A DNA stretch of 64,000 nucleotides, taken from Leptoclinus maculatus (lineage: Eukaryota; Chordata; Actinopteri; Perciformes; Stichaeidae). The translations under genes were made by a program, and so were the position numbers. Shown here one piece after another: positions 38,960-50,280 of the stretch. The notes below the pieces were generated by a model that was given only the letters and a program-made list of their open reading frames with translations, searched no databases and was not told where the DNA came from. Each line of letters opens with the position of its first letter. Position 1 is the stretch's first letter. The DNA lies in contig JAVDOI010000044.1 in NCBI GenBank assembly GCA_032191485.1, positions 946,001 to 1,010,000 of the forward strand, in the 5' to 3' direction.

Positions 38960-39225
38960 GAAGTCAGGAATATGACGTCGTTATTCAAGGTCAGAGTCAT
39001 AATATTCCAAGAATGAAGATGTAATTTAATAAGAACAAGAGAACAATAAGAACAAGTCATTATATTTTGAAGATAAATATTAAAGATAAAATTGTAAAAA
39101 TCACAATTTAATGAGAATAAAGTCATATTTTGAGGGGAAAAGTCCTAATATTAAGATTATAAATTTGAATTATTTAATGGGAATAAAGTCTTGATATTTT
39201 GAGTAAAAAAATATGAATATATAGA
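38960..39225. repeat. Degenerate minisatellite, AATAAAGTCATATTTTGAG type
   Basis: Decayed copies of a unit like GAATAAAGTCATAATATTTTGAG, best seen at 39112-39135 (GAGAATAAAGTCATATTTTGAG) and 39178-39206 (GGGAATAAAGTCTTGATATTTTGAG). Tandem AT-rich units of this wording are frequent in fish introns. The embedded AATAAA words are not poly(A) signals of a gene. Confidence 0.65.
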
Positions 39226-40589
39226 TATCACTGAACCGTTGCATGAGAGTAAAGAAAACATGGACCGCCTCCTTTATTTCAGTACATTTTCGGTTCCCGT
39301 TTCTGTTGTAGCATTAGCATCCATGCTTTGGGCCATATGTTGTTGTTTTCATGTTTGAGAATGTGCAGGTTCTTCTCTCCCGACCAGGCATCACTCCAGC
39401 ATCAGCTGTCAACGTGGATCCTTCAGTTGCCTCTTTTATTTCTTACGTGACGGAGTCCCGTTCCACGGCAAGGATAACGGCAGCTTTGTATGATGTTACT
39501 TCTGACATATCGGAGAAGACATCAGATAAATCTGTGCTTATCCTTGTTAGTAATTCACAGACTCCCCCCCCCGAGACGCCGTCGGTCCAGCTCTGCGAGG
39601 GTAAGACCCGACGCTTTCTGTTCCAGGCTGATACGGTGCAGTGAGACAGGCGGCGGGCTGTCTGTGTCACTGCTGCAGCTTGTGAGACGGAAAATGAGCC
39701 GATTCGTCGTCTGCAAAGGATGTGAACCGGGGGAAAAGAAGCCCCGTCTTTGGTTCATTTCTAGACGGAGTTAAGATTCATTCAAGTGCAGAGAGAGAAA
39801 CCATAATTTAGTGAAGTGCACAAAGTGTAGAATGCTGTTTCATTGAGGAAGAGAAGGCTGATGTGGTGTCAAGATACCGACGTGTCATTAAGGACGAGTA
39901 GATTAAAGCATCCGCTGCATGCATGACATACATTCACTTCTCTTTTGGTTTTGCTGGAGCAGTGGAGCTCCTTGTAACACAAATCCACAACAAACACAAA
40001 TCCACTGAGGTTTTTTATGCAGAAATTGAAAATCTGCATTAAGCATCAGTGGAAATGTCAATAATTCTGTAAAAGAAGAGGAGACTGTCACCTTCCTCAC
40101 ACGAAACAAACAGAAATGCAGTATTGATTTTACATTCTGTGCATGGTTTTTATTTGTGCATCTCGTCGTGTCGTCTTCCTCTGCAACCGTTAAATGGAAC
40201 CACAAACCGACTCCTCACACTCTCATCGTGGCAGCGATTCACATGTTCTACTGCAGATTATCTGGACATTTAGCTCGACTTGCTTTAGAAACCTGGCTGT
40301 AGATTGAAAGTTTGTGTCCAACTTCAGCAATCAGAAAACACTCTCTAATGTTAGACAATCACACAGTGACCCTTTGTTTCATTTCATTCATTCAGACATT
40401 AAAGCAAAGACGAGTCTTGTTTCTGTCAACTCACAACAACCTCACAGCTGCAAACATCTCATCAATACTCGTCTCATCTGTGGCCAGTTTATGCTGTTTT
40501 TCATGGATGTAGCTTCTTCTTCTTCTTTGACGTCCCTGTTTCTGCCTGAGAGAGGTCAACAATACAACGTTATTAAAAGAAATTTATTC

Positions 40590-41045
40590 AAATGTGACAC
40601 AAACTTTGACAAGGGATGGACCCAAACACAGTGAGCAGAAGGTTTACCAAACGTCCAGAACAAAGCTTACATGGCAGGTTAGTCCACGAACTAACCGGAT
40701 CAGGTAAAGAAGACTATAAACTGGACACTACAAATGTAACGGTTCCTTCTTGCTTTGTATGAATTGTATAACAACGGTCAGCTGTGCCATGCTCCATATT
40801 TAATTGACGTCGCTTTAAAACGACGGTCCGAGGCCTGTCGCCTCGACTCCTCTCGTCTCGTCCTCGCCTCCTTCGCTCGCATCTCCCATGGGCGGGACTA
40901 AGACGCGAGGCGAGGAAAGGACTCAAGGAGGCACAAAATCAGGAATTGAGAAAGACCCAAGGGAACAGAGCAAGGCTGACGACACAGGCGGCAGGGAACT
41001 AAACAAAACCAGAGATCATGACAAAGATCGTGACAAAATGATTCA
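40590..41045. mobile_element. Probable dispersed repeat with GA-rich right part
   Basis: Left: GACAAGGGATGGACCCAAAC and GGTTTACCAAACGTCC. Middle: TCTCGTCTCGTCCTCGCCTCC. Right: GACCCAAGGGAACAGAGCAA, GGCAGGGAACTAAAC, then ATCATGACAAAGATCGTGAC. The order and wording resemble a fish non-autonomous element whose ends carry TCATGAC words. No transposase is present. Confidence 0.4.
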
Positions 41046-41147
41046 CATCGTTAGATTGTAAATCGTTTTGATTGACCTCTTCAGATTCTGGTGCTTCAGT
41101 TGTAAATTTCTCCATCAGAGGTTAAAGTCCTGAGAAGTTGGAAGGTG

Positions 41148-41150
<3 letters not shown>

Positions 41151-41180
<30 letters not shown>
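41151..41180. repeat. (TC)15 microsatellite
   Basis: Thirty nt of uninterrupted TC. Confidence 0.95.
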
Positions 41181-41185
<5 letters not shown>

Positions 41186-41296
41186 TCGCGCACACATAAT
41201 ATGCACAAGGGCAAAACGAGGTGATCCATCCCACCAGCTCCACATGGCGCTTCACCCTCTGCCAGCATAACGACAGAGTGATTGGGGCTTTCTCTC

Positions 41297-41385
41297 TCAA
41301 TCTCTCTCTCTATCTCTCTCTCCATCTCTCTCTCCATCTCTCTCTCCATCTCTCTCTCCATCTCTCTCTCCATCTCTCTCTCTCC
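41297..41385. repeat. 12-nt minisatellite ATCTCTCTCTCC
   Basis: At least five near-identical copies of the 12-mer, entered from and leaving into plain TC. Because 12 is a multiple of three, frames stay open on both strands, which explains the ORFs there (SLSISLSI, EREMEREM). Confidence 0.93.
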
Positions 41386-41984
41386 CCGGAGCCTGCGTCT
41401 GTCCATCAGCTTCCCCCAGAGCGAGCCGTTTAAGATGGATCTGGGTCACAGCGGGGTCCCCCTCTGTCCACCCGCTGGAACCTGGAAGCGCTCGATTCAT
41501 TTGTGACACAGCCGCCGGCGTTACTACGGCCAATCCATGTGACACACTCCACCGGCAGTGAGAGCTGCTGCATTATGTATTGAACCTCCTCCTCTACACA
41601 CCTCGCACAGCGCTGAGCTCTGTGTCTACTCATTGTGAGTGATGAAGCTGATGTCTCGAGGAGGAGGAGGAACATTCGCTCCACTTTCCTCGGACAGCTT
41701 TTATTGCGGCAGCAACAGTTTGAACCTTGTTCAGCCTCTGGAACGAGAACGAGGGACTCGTTACAGTCAGTGTGGCGCTGCACAATGATGACAGTATTTC
41801 GCTCATTATTGACATCATTTAAAGATGGCTGGCAACATTCTTATTGCACTTGGATATTTAAAACTGACAAAAGACTTTAATAATTATCGTCATCAAATCC
41901 CATGAGAAGACCAAACACCATTGTTGTTTAAGAACAATTAAAAACACATCAGTGAGCCGCAGTGTTGTTCCTTCATCCCCATGA

Positions 41985-42012
41985 ACACACACACACACAC
42001 ACACACACACAC
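41985..42012. repeat. (AC)14 microsatellite
   Basis: Twenty-eight nt of uninterrupted AC. Confidence 0.95.
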
Positions 42013-42179
42013 TGTAGTTCATTTTAACTTAATCCCACACACACCGTTCTGCTGCCACTAATACTCACTACAAATGTGGATTAAGTCAGCGTATCATATC
42101 TTAAAGCTACAGCATACTTATGTTATTCTGAGCACAGCTGGCTTCAAACTTCGTGGCATTAGTTGTCAAAGTTTCTGTG

Positions 42180-42305
42180 CACAAAGCCGGTCCGTAGAGA
42201 CATAGTTTCCCCTGGTTGCTGCATGTCATTCCTCTATCCCCTGTCCGCCTCTCTACTGTCAACCACCCAATAAAAGGTGAAAATACCCCCAGAAAACACT
42301 CTCAA
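42180..42305. mobile_element. Tail of a dispersed fish repeat
   Basis: CCCCTGGTTGCTGCATGTCATTCC, then CTCTACTGTCAACCACCCAATAAAAGGTGAAAATACCCC, is wording that I know from the 3' end of repeats common in fish. It directly precedes the transposase fragment at 42325 but need not belong to it. Confidence 0.45.
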
Positions 42306-42324
42306 ATACATGTTTTTCCCAGCC

Positions 42325-42490
42325 TTAAATTGCCTGGCCTGCACAGAGCCCTGAGCTCAACCCCTCTGGGATGAACTGTGAGCTGGACCTGATCACCCAG
42401 CATCAGTGCTGGACCTCACTGACGGCTGAATGGGAGCAAATCCAGCCCGATGCAGCCTGGTTCAAACATCTGGTGGAAAACAATGAAACT
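42325..42490 (+). mobile_element. Tc1/mariner transposase C-terminal fragment, dead
   Basis: CCCTGAGCTCAACCCC..CTCTGGGATGAACTG, CATCAGTGCTGGACC and GCTGAATGGGAGCAAATCC correspond to the end of Tc1-type transposase. The readable part gives TAEWEQI..AAWFKHLVEN, matching the family's final helices. Where Tc1 elements encode NP-I-E-H-LW, the bases for I-E-H are absent, so the third acidic residue of the DDE catalytic triad is gone, and TGA/TAG-type breaks follow. No inverted terminal repeat was seen. Confidence 0.8.
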
Positions 42491-44212
42491 AACAAAGCAG
42501 CAGATTAACACCTTCTGCTTTTGGAATGGCACGTTAAATAATGGCTGTAATCTTTTAGTGGCCACACATTTCTCTCCATATCTAAATGTGTGACAGAATA
42601 TCGGCACACGTCACGGTATTTGTAGAAAAAGTGCAAATGGAGAGTGACGGACGACGGAGAGAAACTCTCCATCCATCGGGGCTGTTGCAACAGTCTGCAG
42701 TTTATTGCAGCGGCGGTTGGACTCAATTTCATTGACTAACCGAGTCATTTGTGGTGGAAGATGTCTGAACAAATCACACTCTGGTGCCGGTGACTTTAGG
42801 GTCCAACTCGTTATTGTCTTTCGTTGTACGTCTCCTGTCTCCGCACTTATAATCCTATAATCCTCAATGTCGTCTGAAAAACTGCAGCAAGATGCTTAAA
42901 AAAAAAAGCAGAAATAACTGCGTCTGCTTATGAATGTGTTCCATCCGACTGCTTCTGTGTCTTTGTGATCGTTCACTTCATCTATCGGCTGCTGGGACCA
43001 GACTTTACGGTGAAATGCGCCCCTCCCTTCGTACACAAAGTGAGACAATGTGCTCAGTTTTGGAGGCAGAGTCGCTGCACAATAGCAGCAACAACGGTCC
43101 GATTCCTCACATGAAGGGGGATGATGGGATCGCACGTGTAAAGCCTGAGCCGGGAGATTATCTCGGAGAAAAGATAAAAGCCTCGCAGGGTGATACACTT
43201 TTGAACCTTTGGTTAAACACCCGCTGTACGTTTTAATGTGTGGAATGTGTTCGTCGGGTTCTCAGCTGTTTCTGCAATTACACAGATAGTAAAAGGTTGT
43301 TATTTATTTGGTGCAAAAACTGCTTTAATTTCATAGCAGAGTAATTTAGCTGAGCTTTCTTTAGCCGCTATAATTGGTCCCTTGATCAAACCTGTGTGAT
43401 TGGAGAGCACAGCTGCTGGGAGAACGGACCAAAGCCTTGTTTTATAATCACGGTACACAGCTACTTAAATCCATTCAACCCAAGTCTTTACGTTCCTCCT
43501 TTTTCCTGAACTGAATATCAATTTCAGTCGAGATTAGCACAACATTCCGACACCACGTTTAACACGGTTAAGATGTATCTTTACACTGGCTTTAGATCTC
43601 AGCAAAAGTCAAATAACATATGTCAGAAATGTCACATCCACCCGCCGGGGGAAGCGTTATCATTGAAACACAGGCACACAAACACCCTGCAGTCAGCTGA
43701 AAGCGTTCTAAAGAGCTCATATGTGTAGGTTTAAGCTATCAGAGACGTGTTTTTATCATCTTTAGCGCTCTCATAGGATGATAAATGATCATATTTAAAT
43801 GCAAATAAGGCACAACTATCACATATCCGTGTGTTGTTTTGCTCCGCTGTTCAGAAACACAAAGCGTAATTGAATAAAGGCAATAGTTTCCCTCTCTGAG
43901 ATTATTCAAACTCCCATAGCTGCTCAGTGATGGAGGTCTCGGATGATGTTGCTTTGTTCTTTAACCACTCAAACGACACGTAACGATATTAGCGCAGCGT
44001 CAAATGACTCACTTACAGCCAAAGATGGATCACCACGAGGAGCAGCTGCCTCCGTGTTACCGGGTAAAGAGGCTGTGATCAATCATTTGGGGCGAAGCAG
44101 CGGTACTCTGTGGATTCTGTCAAATGAAGAAAACACTCGCAGTCCCATAACTGAGCCGTGACGGTTTACCGCTCACTCGAGACGCTCTCGACAAATCAAA
44201 GCTCTCATATCT

Positions 44213-44246
<34 letters not shown>
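44213..44246 (+). repeat. G34 homopolymer
   Basis: Thirty-four consecutive G after ATATCT and before CAAACACTG. The length in an assembly is uncertain. Confidence 0.9.
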
Positions 44247-44248
<2 letters not shown>

Positions 44249-44279
44249 AACACTGACCCAACTGGATGTTAAAGCCGAC

Positions 44280-44480
44280 TGATACTCTGTCGAACAGGAG
44301 GGCATCTCTGTCGCTCAATCACGGGATCGGCTGTTCGTCCACGTCAACGTGTCCTTGAGCAAGACACTTAACCCCAAATGGCTCCCGTAGGCTGTGCCAT
44401 CAGTGTCTGAATGGATGTGAATGGGTGAATGACGTGCGTGTTCCTGATTCAGCAAACATTTAAAAGTGTTTCACGGAAGA
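44280..44480 (+). mobile_element. SINE body fragment, same family as 13376-13570
   Basis: CACGTCAACGTGTCCTTGAGC, AAGACACTTAACCCCAAATG, GCTCCCGTAGGCTG and GTGAATGGGTGAATGACG are the tRNA-unrelated body of the common fish SINE, shared with the copy at 13.4 kb through the GCAAGACAC word. The tRNA-like head is too decayed to read. Confidence 0.7.
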
Positions 44481-45039
44481 ATTATTACGACTATTAGTTT
44501 AATGCACTTCACCACTTTTTGACCTTCAGAGTTTCTGAATTAGATTCTACACTGTAAAGCATCGACAGACTGCAGACATGAGGTTAAACAAGCAAGGTAC
44601 TGCAGGACTGCAAGGGCCTCTCATTTTCCAGTTTGTACATCCTCGATTCCTTTCCTCGCGAACAAGGAGGTGAGGAAGAGGCGCATGGAAAGAGGAGTCG
44701 AGGCAACAGCCTCTCTTTTACGTCACAGGTGCCACAAAGGACACACTGGTGTATCCTCACATCCAGCAAGCCTCCTTACTCCTTGAGATGCATTTCTTTC
44801 TAAAATGGGACGTCCTTTAAGATAAAGCGCTGAAATCGATTTCCAGGAGCCCTCGGTCTTTTATTTTGCAGAAGAAATCTTAAACACACATGATACGCTA
44901 CCACAAAAGGTCAAGAAGGAGAATATATATATATTTTAAGTTGACCCTTTAACATCTGATGACATGTCTGGTTTTCTTCTTGTCACCTGAACGTAGCATT
45001 GTGAAATGAAGTGTTGACTCTCTGTTCTTCTTACAATAG

Positions 45040-45102
45040 GAAACCATCACCATGACTATCAGCACAGCCACCTGGACCTGACCGCGCTCACACCTAAACT
45101 GG
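45040..45102 (+). CDS. shisa6: Shisa6 63-nt symmetric exon (His-rich segment)
   Basis: The acceptor ends TTACAATAG at 45039 and the donor is GTAAGA at 45103. The exon enters and leaves in phase 1 and gives 21 residues: a junction Gly, then NHHHDYQHSHLDLTALTPKL. The first half is His/Asp/Gln-rich and the second half (LDLTALTPKL) leads into the next exon's RPQRILTSATEPYD. The 36.5 kb intron before it makes it prone to differential inclusion. Skipping it keeps the frame. The canonical GTAAGA donor is the best of the gene's visible donors. The polypyrimidine tract (TCTGTTCTTCTTAC) is good. Confidence 0.82.
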
Positions 45103-47565
45103 GTAAGAAAACGCAGTGAAGCGGTAACAGCTGCTGACTTTACATGTGGTGCAAAGCGTCACCGTCGACCTGAAGTAACGACGATAAATGTGTGGAGGCA
45201 AGCAGCAAAGTAAACCAATAAACCTCACCACGCTGCAGCTTTTAAATGCTACAATAAAGTCTCTTACTTTAAGTGGTGGTGATTGACCCGACTTGACTTT
45301 CCCAAATGATCTGCCTCATTATCCGTCTCCAAATAAAAGTGAGCCAAACGGCTCTTGTGATTGACTTCTTTTTCCCAATTTCAAGGACAAAAGTATATCT
45401 TTCACGGGGAAATTAAAATCTGAGAAGCTGATAAAGAAGTCCTCGAGGACGGGGGGGGATGAAAAGCTAAACGTGTATGATAATCAAAGGATCTTCTGCG
45501 CGATTTGCTGCAGTTATTGAAAACTCAATTACTGTTATTGCATCCCATCTATTTCTCTGAATGTGATTTTGTGTGAAGGGAGATCAGCCTTTAGTGTGGA
45601 GTTACCCGCATCTAAACGGGCGATGAAATGACACACTGTGGAATTAAAGAGGGAATCTGGCCTGACTTCTTATATATATATATATTAAAAGATCTTCCTC
45701 TGTGATATTCTAGAGGCCGCGGTGTCGTTGAGTCCTTAGACCAACTTCCCACCGTTAATGGTCCTCTTAAACAGCACGGACCTTTTTCACAGAGGAAATG
45801 GGTTTCAAAAGCACTTACAGCAGCAAATAATACTCTTCAAACAGCGCTTTTCAAGTTTATTTAGCTCCTGATGAGGGATAGTAGCTGCTATGCATAATTC
45901 CACACGTTCTGGCAATATGGGCTTTGAACCTCCGGCGCGGGAGGTTTGGTTGAAACATTCTGTGCAGAGTTGATTGTTATTGATCCTTTCTTTCTCATTG
46001 GATTCGTTAGCCCACAGACAAATGAGACACGGTAAGTGATACACATACCGTCGGTGTTTATGTGTATTTTTTATTCCACATACATCATGTAGAGATTCTT
46101 AACCTGCACACTGGGGGTCTTTTTTCTTTTGAGTGCTTGTGTATTTATTTTTGTTGCTGTCACAACAATTCACGCTGCTGCATTATGGTCCATGACCTTT
46201 TAGTCCGATGTCAAAACTCTCTTCTTCACACATTCTTTGTGACTCTTTCACTCCACCTAACCGTCTGTCTTCTACAAACCCACGCTCAGTGGATGTCTCC
46301 CCTCTGCACCATATGTTCCTCGGTGTTGTGTGTCCCTGTCCTCCTTTCTGCAGTAGTCACCCTCGTCCTATTTTTAAATCCAGCACCAGAGTCCCTGCCC
46401 GTATCCCGGCCCTCCCCACCCGCTGCGCCTCCTGACCCATGATGACTGGGCGTCCCACATAGTGAAGCCACGGGAGCTCCGCTCCGCACAGAGCAGGGAG
46501 CCTGCCACACACATCACTGACGCCCAAACAGAACTGGTATAAAGCACAACGAACCGAAATTGAGCTGCTTAGACGCAGTTAACGGATGTAGTTTCCAGCT
46601 CAGAATGTGTGACGGCAAAGACGCACAGATTAGTAGATTTTATTGATGCTACAACTCGGCCACATTCAGTGAACAATAACCCTGAAATGCTCAAAGGAAA
46701 GTCATCAGATTTAAAAAATCAAAAGGGTTTAGTTTCCTCACTAGAAGAAACACTATAGAGTTTCTAAAATGTGTCTGTAACCAGTTCAAAATCAATGTGG
46801 GAATATAGAAAATTCACAATTGCCAATTGACCCTTCGTTAAGTCCCGCCCCTCAAACGAAGGCCAATCACAGCGTAGCATCGGTCATCTCCGACCGTCTG
46901 ACAACTAACATTAATCATGCATAAACTAATCGGACCACAAATTTGATGCTAACGTTAAAGTTAGCTGTTGTGGCTAGCCCCGTTTTAGCATGGGTTGGTT
47001 TTAAAAATGTTTAGCATGGGTTGTGCAGGAATTCATAAAAAACATGCAAAATCTGTTTTTCCAAATTTCTGAGCAAATTTTTCAGATGAAAATCCAAACT
47101 TGGTGTGAAACTCCTTCAAGGTAGGGAGGGGAAAAGGACAGCATCTGCACCAAAGTAACAGAAAGAAACAAGATTTCCTTATTTTTTAAGTATTTAAATG
47201 AGTCACAGAACATAATGTACAGTCAGCAAGCGTCTATTGTGTCAGTGCATTGGCTGTTTGTACCAAATCAACACAATAGTGCAAGAAAGTTCTCATGAAG
47301 TGGCTCCCGACCTGCAGCCGTGGCTTTAATAACCCAACGCTCTGTTACTGATTCTGGAGCAAATGGGTGGAAATCAAAGCCGCTGTTTCCCAAAAAGCCA
47401 AAGCCCTCCAGCACGAGTCTTTCCAATCCACACGTCTTTCCCCACATCACACCTCGCCCTCGGCCTCCCTTTCCTGTCCTCCAGAGACTCCCATGTGTGT
47501 GACCCATCTCTCTGACTGACTGTGCTCTGACTGCACCGCACCCTCCCCCTGTCCCCCCCCTGTAG
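45103..47565 (+). other. 2463-nt intron
   Basis: Bounded by GTAAGA and TGTAG. It contains a short (AT)n (45671-45686) and a dispersed repeat at about 46850-47120. The sequence just before the acceptor (47400-47560) is C-rich. The ORFs at 46062-46442 and 47268-47645 are chance frames; the second is antisense to the 150-nt exon. Confidence 0.75.
46850..47120. mobile_element. Diverged dispersed fish repeat
   Basis: GTCCCGCCCCTC, GCCAATCACAGCG, GTTAGCTGTTGTGGCTAGCC, GTTTAGCATGGGTTGTGCAGG, AATTCATAAAAAACATGCAA and CCAAATTTCTGAGCAAATTT form a composite that I recognise from teleost introns. It is non-coding, with the class not assigned. Confidence 0.5.
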
Positions 47566-47715
47566 AGAGACCCCAGCGGATCCTGACCTCGGCCACGGAG
47601 CCCTACGACCTGTCCCTGTCCAGATCCTTCCAGAACCTCAGCCATCTGCCGCCCTCCTACGAGCTGGCCCTCAAGTCTGACTTAAGTAAATACTCCTCCT
47701 CTCTACACAGATTAA
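47566..47715 (+). CDS. shisa6: Shisa6 150-nt exon with PPSY motif and tandem donors
   Basis: The acceptor is a C/T-rich tract ending TGTAG at 47565. The exon enters in phase 1 and gives 50 residues, including RPQRILTSATEPYDLSLSRS, FQNLSHLPPSYELALKSDLS and KYSSSLHRL. LPPSYE is a PPxY motif, the type bound by WW domains and conserved in the Shisa family. The end is chosen at GTAGGT (47716) because KYSSSLHRL + S + DKDVDEYYMR matches the conserved Shisa tail. A second donor, GTAAAT at 47686, is also phase 1 and would remove exactly ten residues (KYSSSLHRL and one junction Ser). Both donors follow TTAA. The distal one has the favoured G at intron position +5. Exon identity is firm; use of the proximal donor is inferred. 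Confidence 0.87.
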
Positions 47716-47994
47716 GTAGGTGGTCCTTCATTCGTCCTTCGTCGCCTTGTTTTTGCCTGATGCACACAAGAAAAAGAGAGAGAGACAGGGAATGACGTCA
47801 CCTTCATGCCCCTGCGCATTAAAGGGTCGCCACATTCTCCGCGTCTGGCCTGATGAAAAACATCTGAATGTCCATTACAGAGACATGCATCATGATAAGC
47901 ATCTCCAGATGTTTGGCGGCTCGTCATGCAGATCATCTTCTCACCTTTTTATGGAAATTAACTTCTTAAAATGCATGACGGCGCGCCGGAGCCT

Positions 47995-48130
47995 CCACTC
48001 TCATTCCCATCGACTCATCTATCGGCCCATCGACTGACATCTAATTGCCGTGTAATTTGGCTCCATCTGCAGCCCATGTCATGTTGCTAATGTCTCTTAA
48101 TGACATATTAACAGCTGAATAGCTTCTATT
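47995..48130. promoter_or_regulatory. Candidate conserved non-coding block
   Basis: CATCTAATTGCCGTGTAATTTGG, GCTAATGTCTCTTAATGACA and TATTAACAGCTG are homeodomain and E-box-like words in repeat-free sequence, 280 nt after the 150-nt exon. The basis is motif density only. Confidence 0.22.
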
Positions 48131-49327
48131 CGCCAACAAGATGGCGCTTTAATGTTTCAGCGATGCTACAGTTCATTATCTTCGCTGTGACATTTTCGGC
48201 TGGATGATGACGCGGATGCAACCTCGGAGGGTTCTTCACATTGGCTGCATGTTGTTGATCTAGATTTTCCTATTACTGACTCATCTTTGATCAAACCAGG
48301 GAGTCTGACAACTACAGTAACAATAACATACCATTCATTTACAACATTAACTCAGGGCACAGTGAGATGTTCAGTGTTACAGCAGAAAGCGTTGGTTTGA
48401 AAGACGTCAAATGAACTTTTGGGGATTCAGAAACGTCGACATTTGACGTATTGCATGTTTGTTAAAAAGTGAGTGAAACGTAGCGAACGCAGTAACTAAC
48501 AAAGTAAATATTGTAGAATATTTGTATGAAGTATCTCATTTTTGTCATGCTCCTTTTGCGCAGAATATGATTTAGAAGGTTTTAAATTAGTTTTGTGGGG
48601 GCATTTAGGGTTCATTTTAAAATATGTGAAGTTTATAGTCACATAGTGTGACTCATTTATTTAATCTGAATGTTCTTCTAGATGATACTGAGGTTTATAA
48701 AAAGCAGTATTTATCTCTCCTGCTTCACACTGATGCAGAGCTCTAGAGGGTTTCACAAACGTGGTTCAAAACAAACTTTTTAAAGCACCAGGCACAAACA
48801 TATTTCATAAACTACTATTTTTAGTTGACTACTCGCACTTCAGATCCTCCGCTGGAGACCATGTATTTTTCATGCATCCTTTTTTTTGAGATGACGTGTT
48901 TGCGGCTGAACTCGTCTCCTCTCACAGCTTCAGCTTGCTGGTGTGTTGTCTTGCTGAGTTATCGCATCCAACTGATTTGTTGACAGAAAATCTTTTCTAA
49001 AAAAGAAAAACTTTCCCTTTTCGCCTCAAGAAGCCGTTCTGTGTTTACGGTGATTCGTCAGTGAAAACACTGCAGGCTTGTTTCACAGCGTACGTTTTCC
49101 TTCAAAGCATTATTTGCAGGAATGAATTCAATGCATAGCAGATTTTCAAATTGCTCCGCAGTTGAACGTAGCGCGTGCGTGAATGCACCGTTCACTGTCC
49201 TTGAGTCTTAAGAGACGTCACGGGCTGAAAGAAAGACATTTAAATGTGTCTTTGGTTTTGTGATAGAAAAACATGCATCGGTGCAATCTCCCCTCAGCAC
49301 GTTCAACATTCGTCTTTTATACGTTTG

Positions 49328-49330
<3 letters not shown>

Positions 49331-49366
<36 letters not shown>
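49331..49366. repeat. (TC)18 microsatellite
   Basis: Uninterrupted TC run, source of the SLSLSL ORFs here. Confidence 0.95.
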
Positions 49367-49369
<3 letters not shown>

Positions 49370-49695
49370 TATCAACTCTGGGCTTTGCTCTTATCTCGTT
49401 GGAGCCTTGTACACACACAGAAAAACCACAGAGATGAATCACGCTGAACTACAAAGAGGCCTTTCGAATTGGAGACAGGAGCCCTGCAGAATTTGTCAAA
49501 TGAGCAAGCGAAGAAGTCGTCCCTTGAACAAAGCACTTCCACTCGGGGAAAAGAAAAAATGGGGGGGGGGGGGTTTAAGCATGAGTGAAGTCTTTGGAAA
49601 CAGGCCTAAAAGCAATATAATTAGTTATTATTTTAATTAAACCATCTGGGGAGATGATGATGGCTAAATTAAATTAGTATGGTTTGTTTCAAGCG

Positions 49696-49696
<1 letters not shown>

Positions 49697-49748
<52 letters not shown>
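49697..49748. repeat. (TG)26 microsatellite
   Basis: Fifty-two nt of uninterrupted TG, the longest dinucleotide run in the window. The ORFs on both strands (CVCVCV, THTHTH) are artefacts. Confidence 0.97.
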
Positions 49749-49750
<2 letters not shown>

Positions 49751-50089
49751 CTTCCATCCCGCCCGTCCTTCAGCGATGTCAGCGAGGCCGAGATCTGCTC
49801 TGAAGCAACGCGCTCGTCTCCTCCAAGGAGGCTGCACAACGTCTTGCCCGTCTCTGCCGTCTTTCACCTTAATCACCCTAAAAGGGATTAAGACACCTTT
49901 AAAGAACAAACAAGCCACCTTTTAATCCTCCCAAAAAGAAAAAACAATCAAATGAAATTGATGCATTTTCCCCCTTTTATTTTTATTTCACCGCTCGAAA
50001 CCTCTCTAAAGATCACTTTATAATTGATGTTCCACCAGTTTCACGAGTGTTAGTGCATTACATGATTACAGTCTTCTGTGATCAATAGC

Positions 50090-50280
50090 TGACACATAAA
50101 TATACTGTTTATATTGAATGTAATCTAGCAGAGTGGGAGCTGGGGTTTAATTAGCCGCTGTGAGCCGCTTCCTGTGTTTGCAGCACCGCCTCGCGCTCGG
50201 GACCTTTGGGCCTCTCGCAATCATGTTAATTGTAAAGTGCTGCCTTTTATCGGCGCCACAGAGATGAGATGGAGCATTAT
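50090..50280. promoter_or_regulatory. Candidate conserved non-coding block
   Basis: GTGATCAATAGCTGACA, TTTAATTAGCCGCTGTGAGC and CATGTTAATTGTAAAG lie in repeat-free sequence with a GC-rich middle. The basis is motif density only. Confidence 0.22.

Larger units (their letters stand above)
8572..45039 (+). other. 36.5-kb intron holding most repeats and candidate enhancers
   Basis: Bounded by GTACGT and ACAATAG. No exon with matching phases was recognised. It contains dispersed repeats at 9160-9345, 12312-12535, 13376-13570, 16282-16372, 17150-17570, 28010-28245, 36560-36800, 40590-41045, 42180-42490 and 44280-44480. Minisatellites lie at 22574-23050, 26205-26390, 38960-39225 and 41297-41385, with several microsatellites besides. 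Between them are AT-rich blocks dense in homeodomain-like motifs. Stretches not listed separately (for example 13600-15300, 18200-19850, 24000-26150, 27200-27950, 31300-33900) show nothing I can name. Confidence 0.75.

Noticed and set aside
41122..41545. ORFs with EREMEREM and SLSISLSI repeats.
   Set aside because: Products of the TC and 12-nt minisatellite, open because the unit length is a multiple of three.
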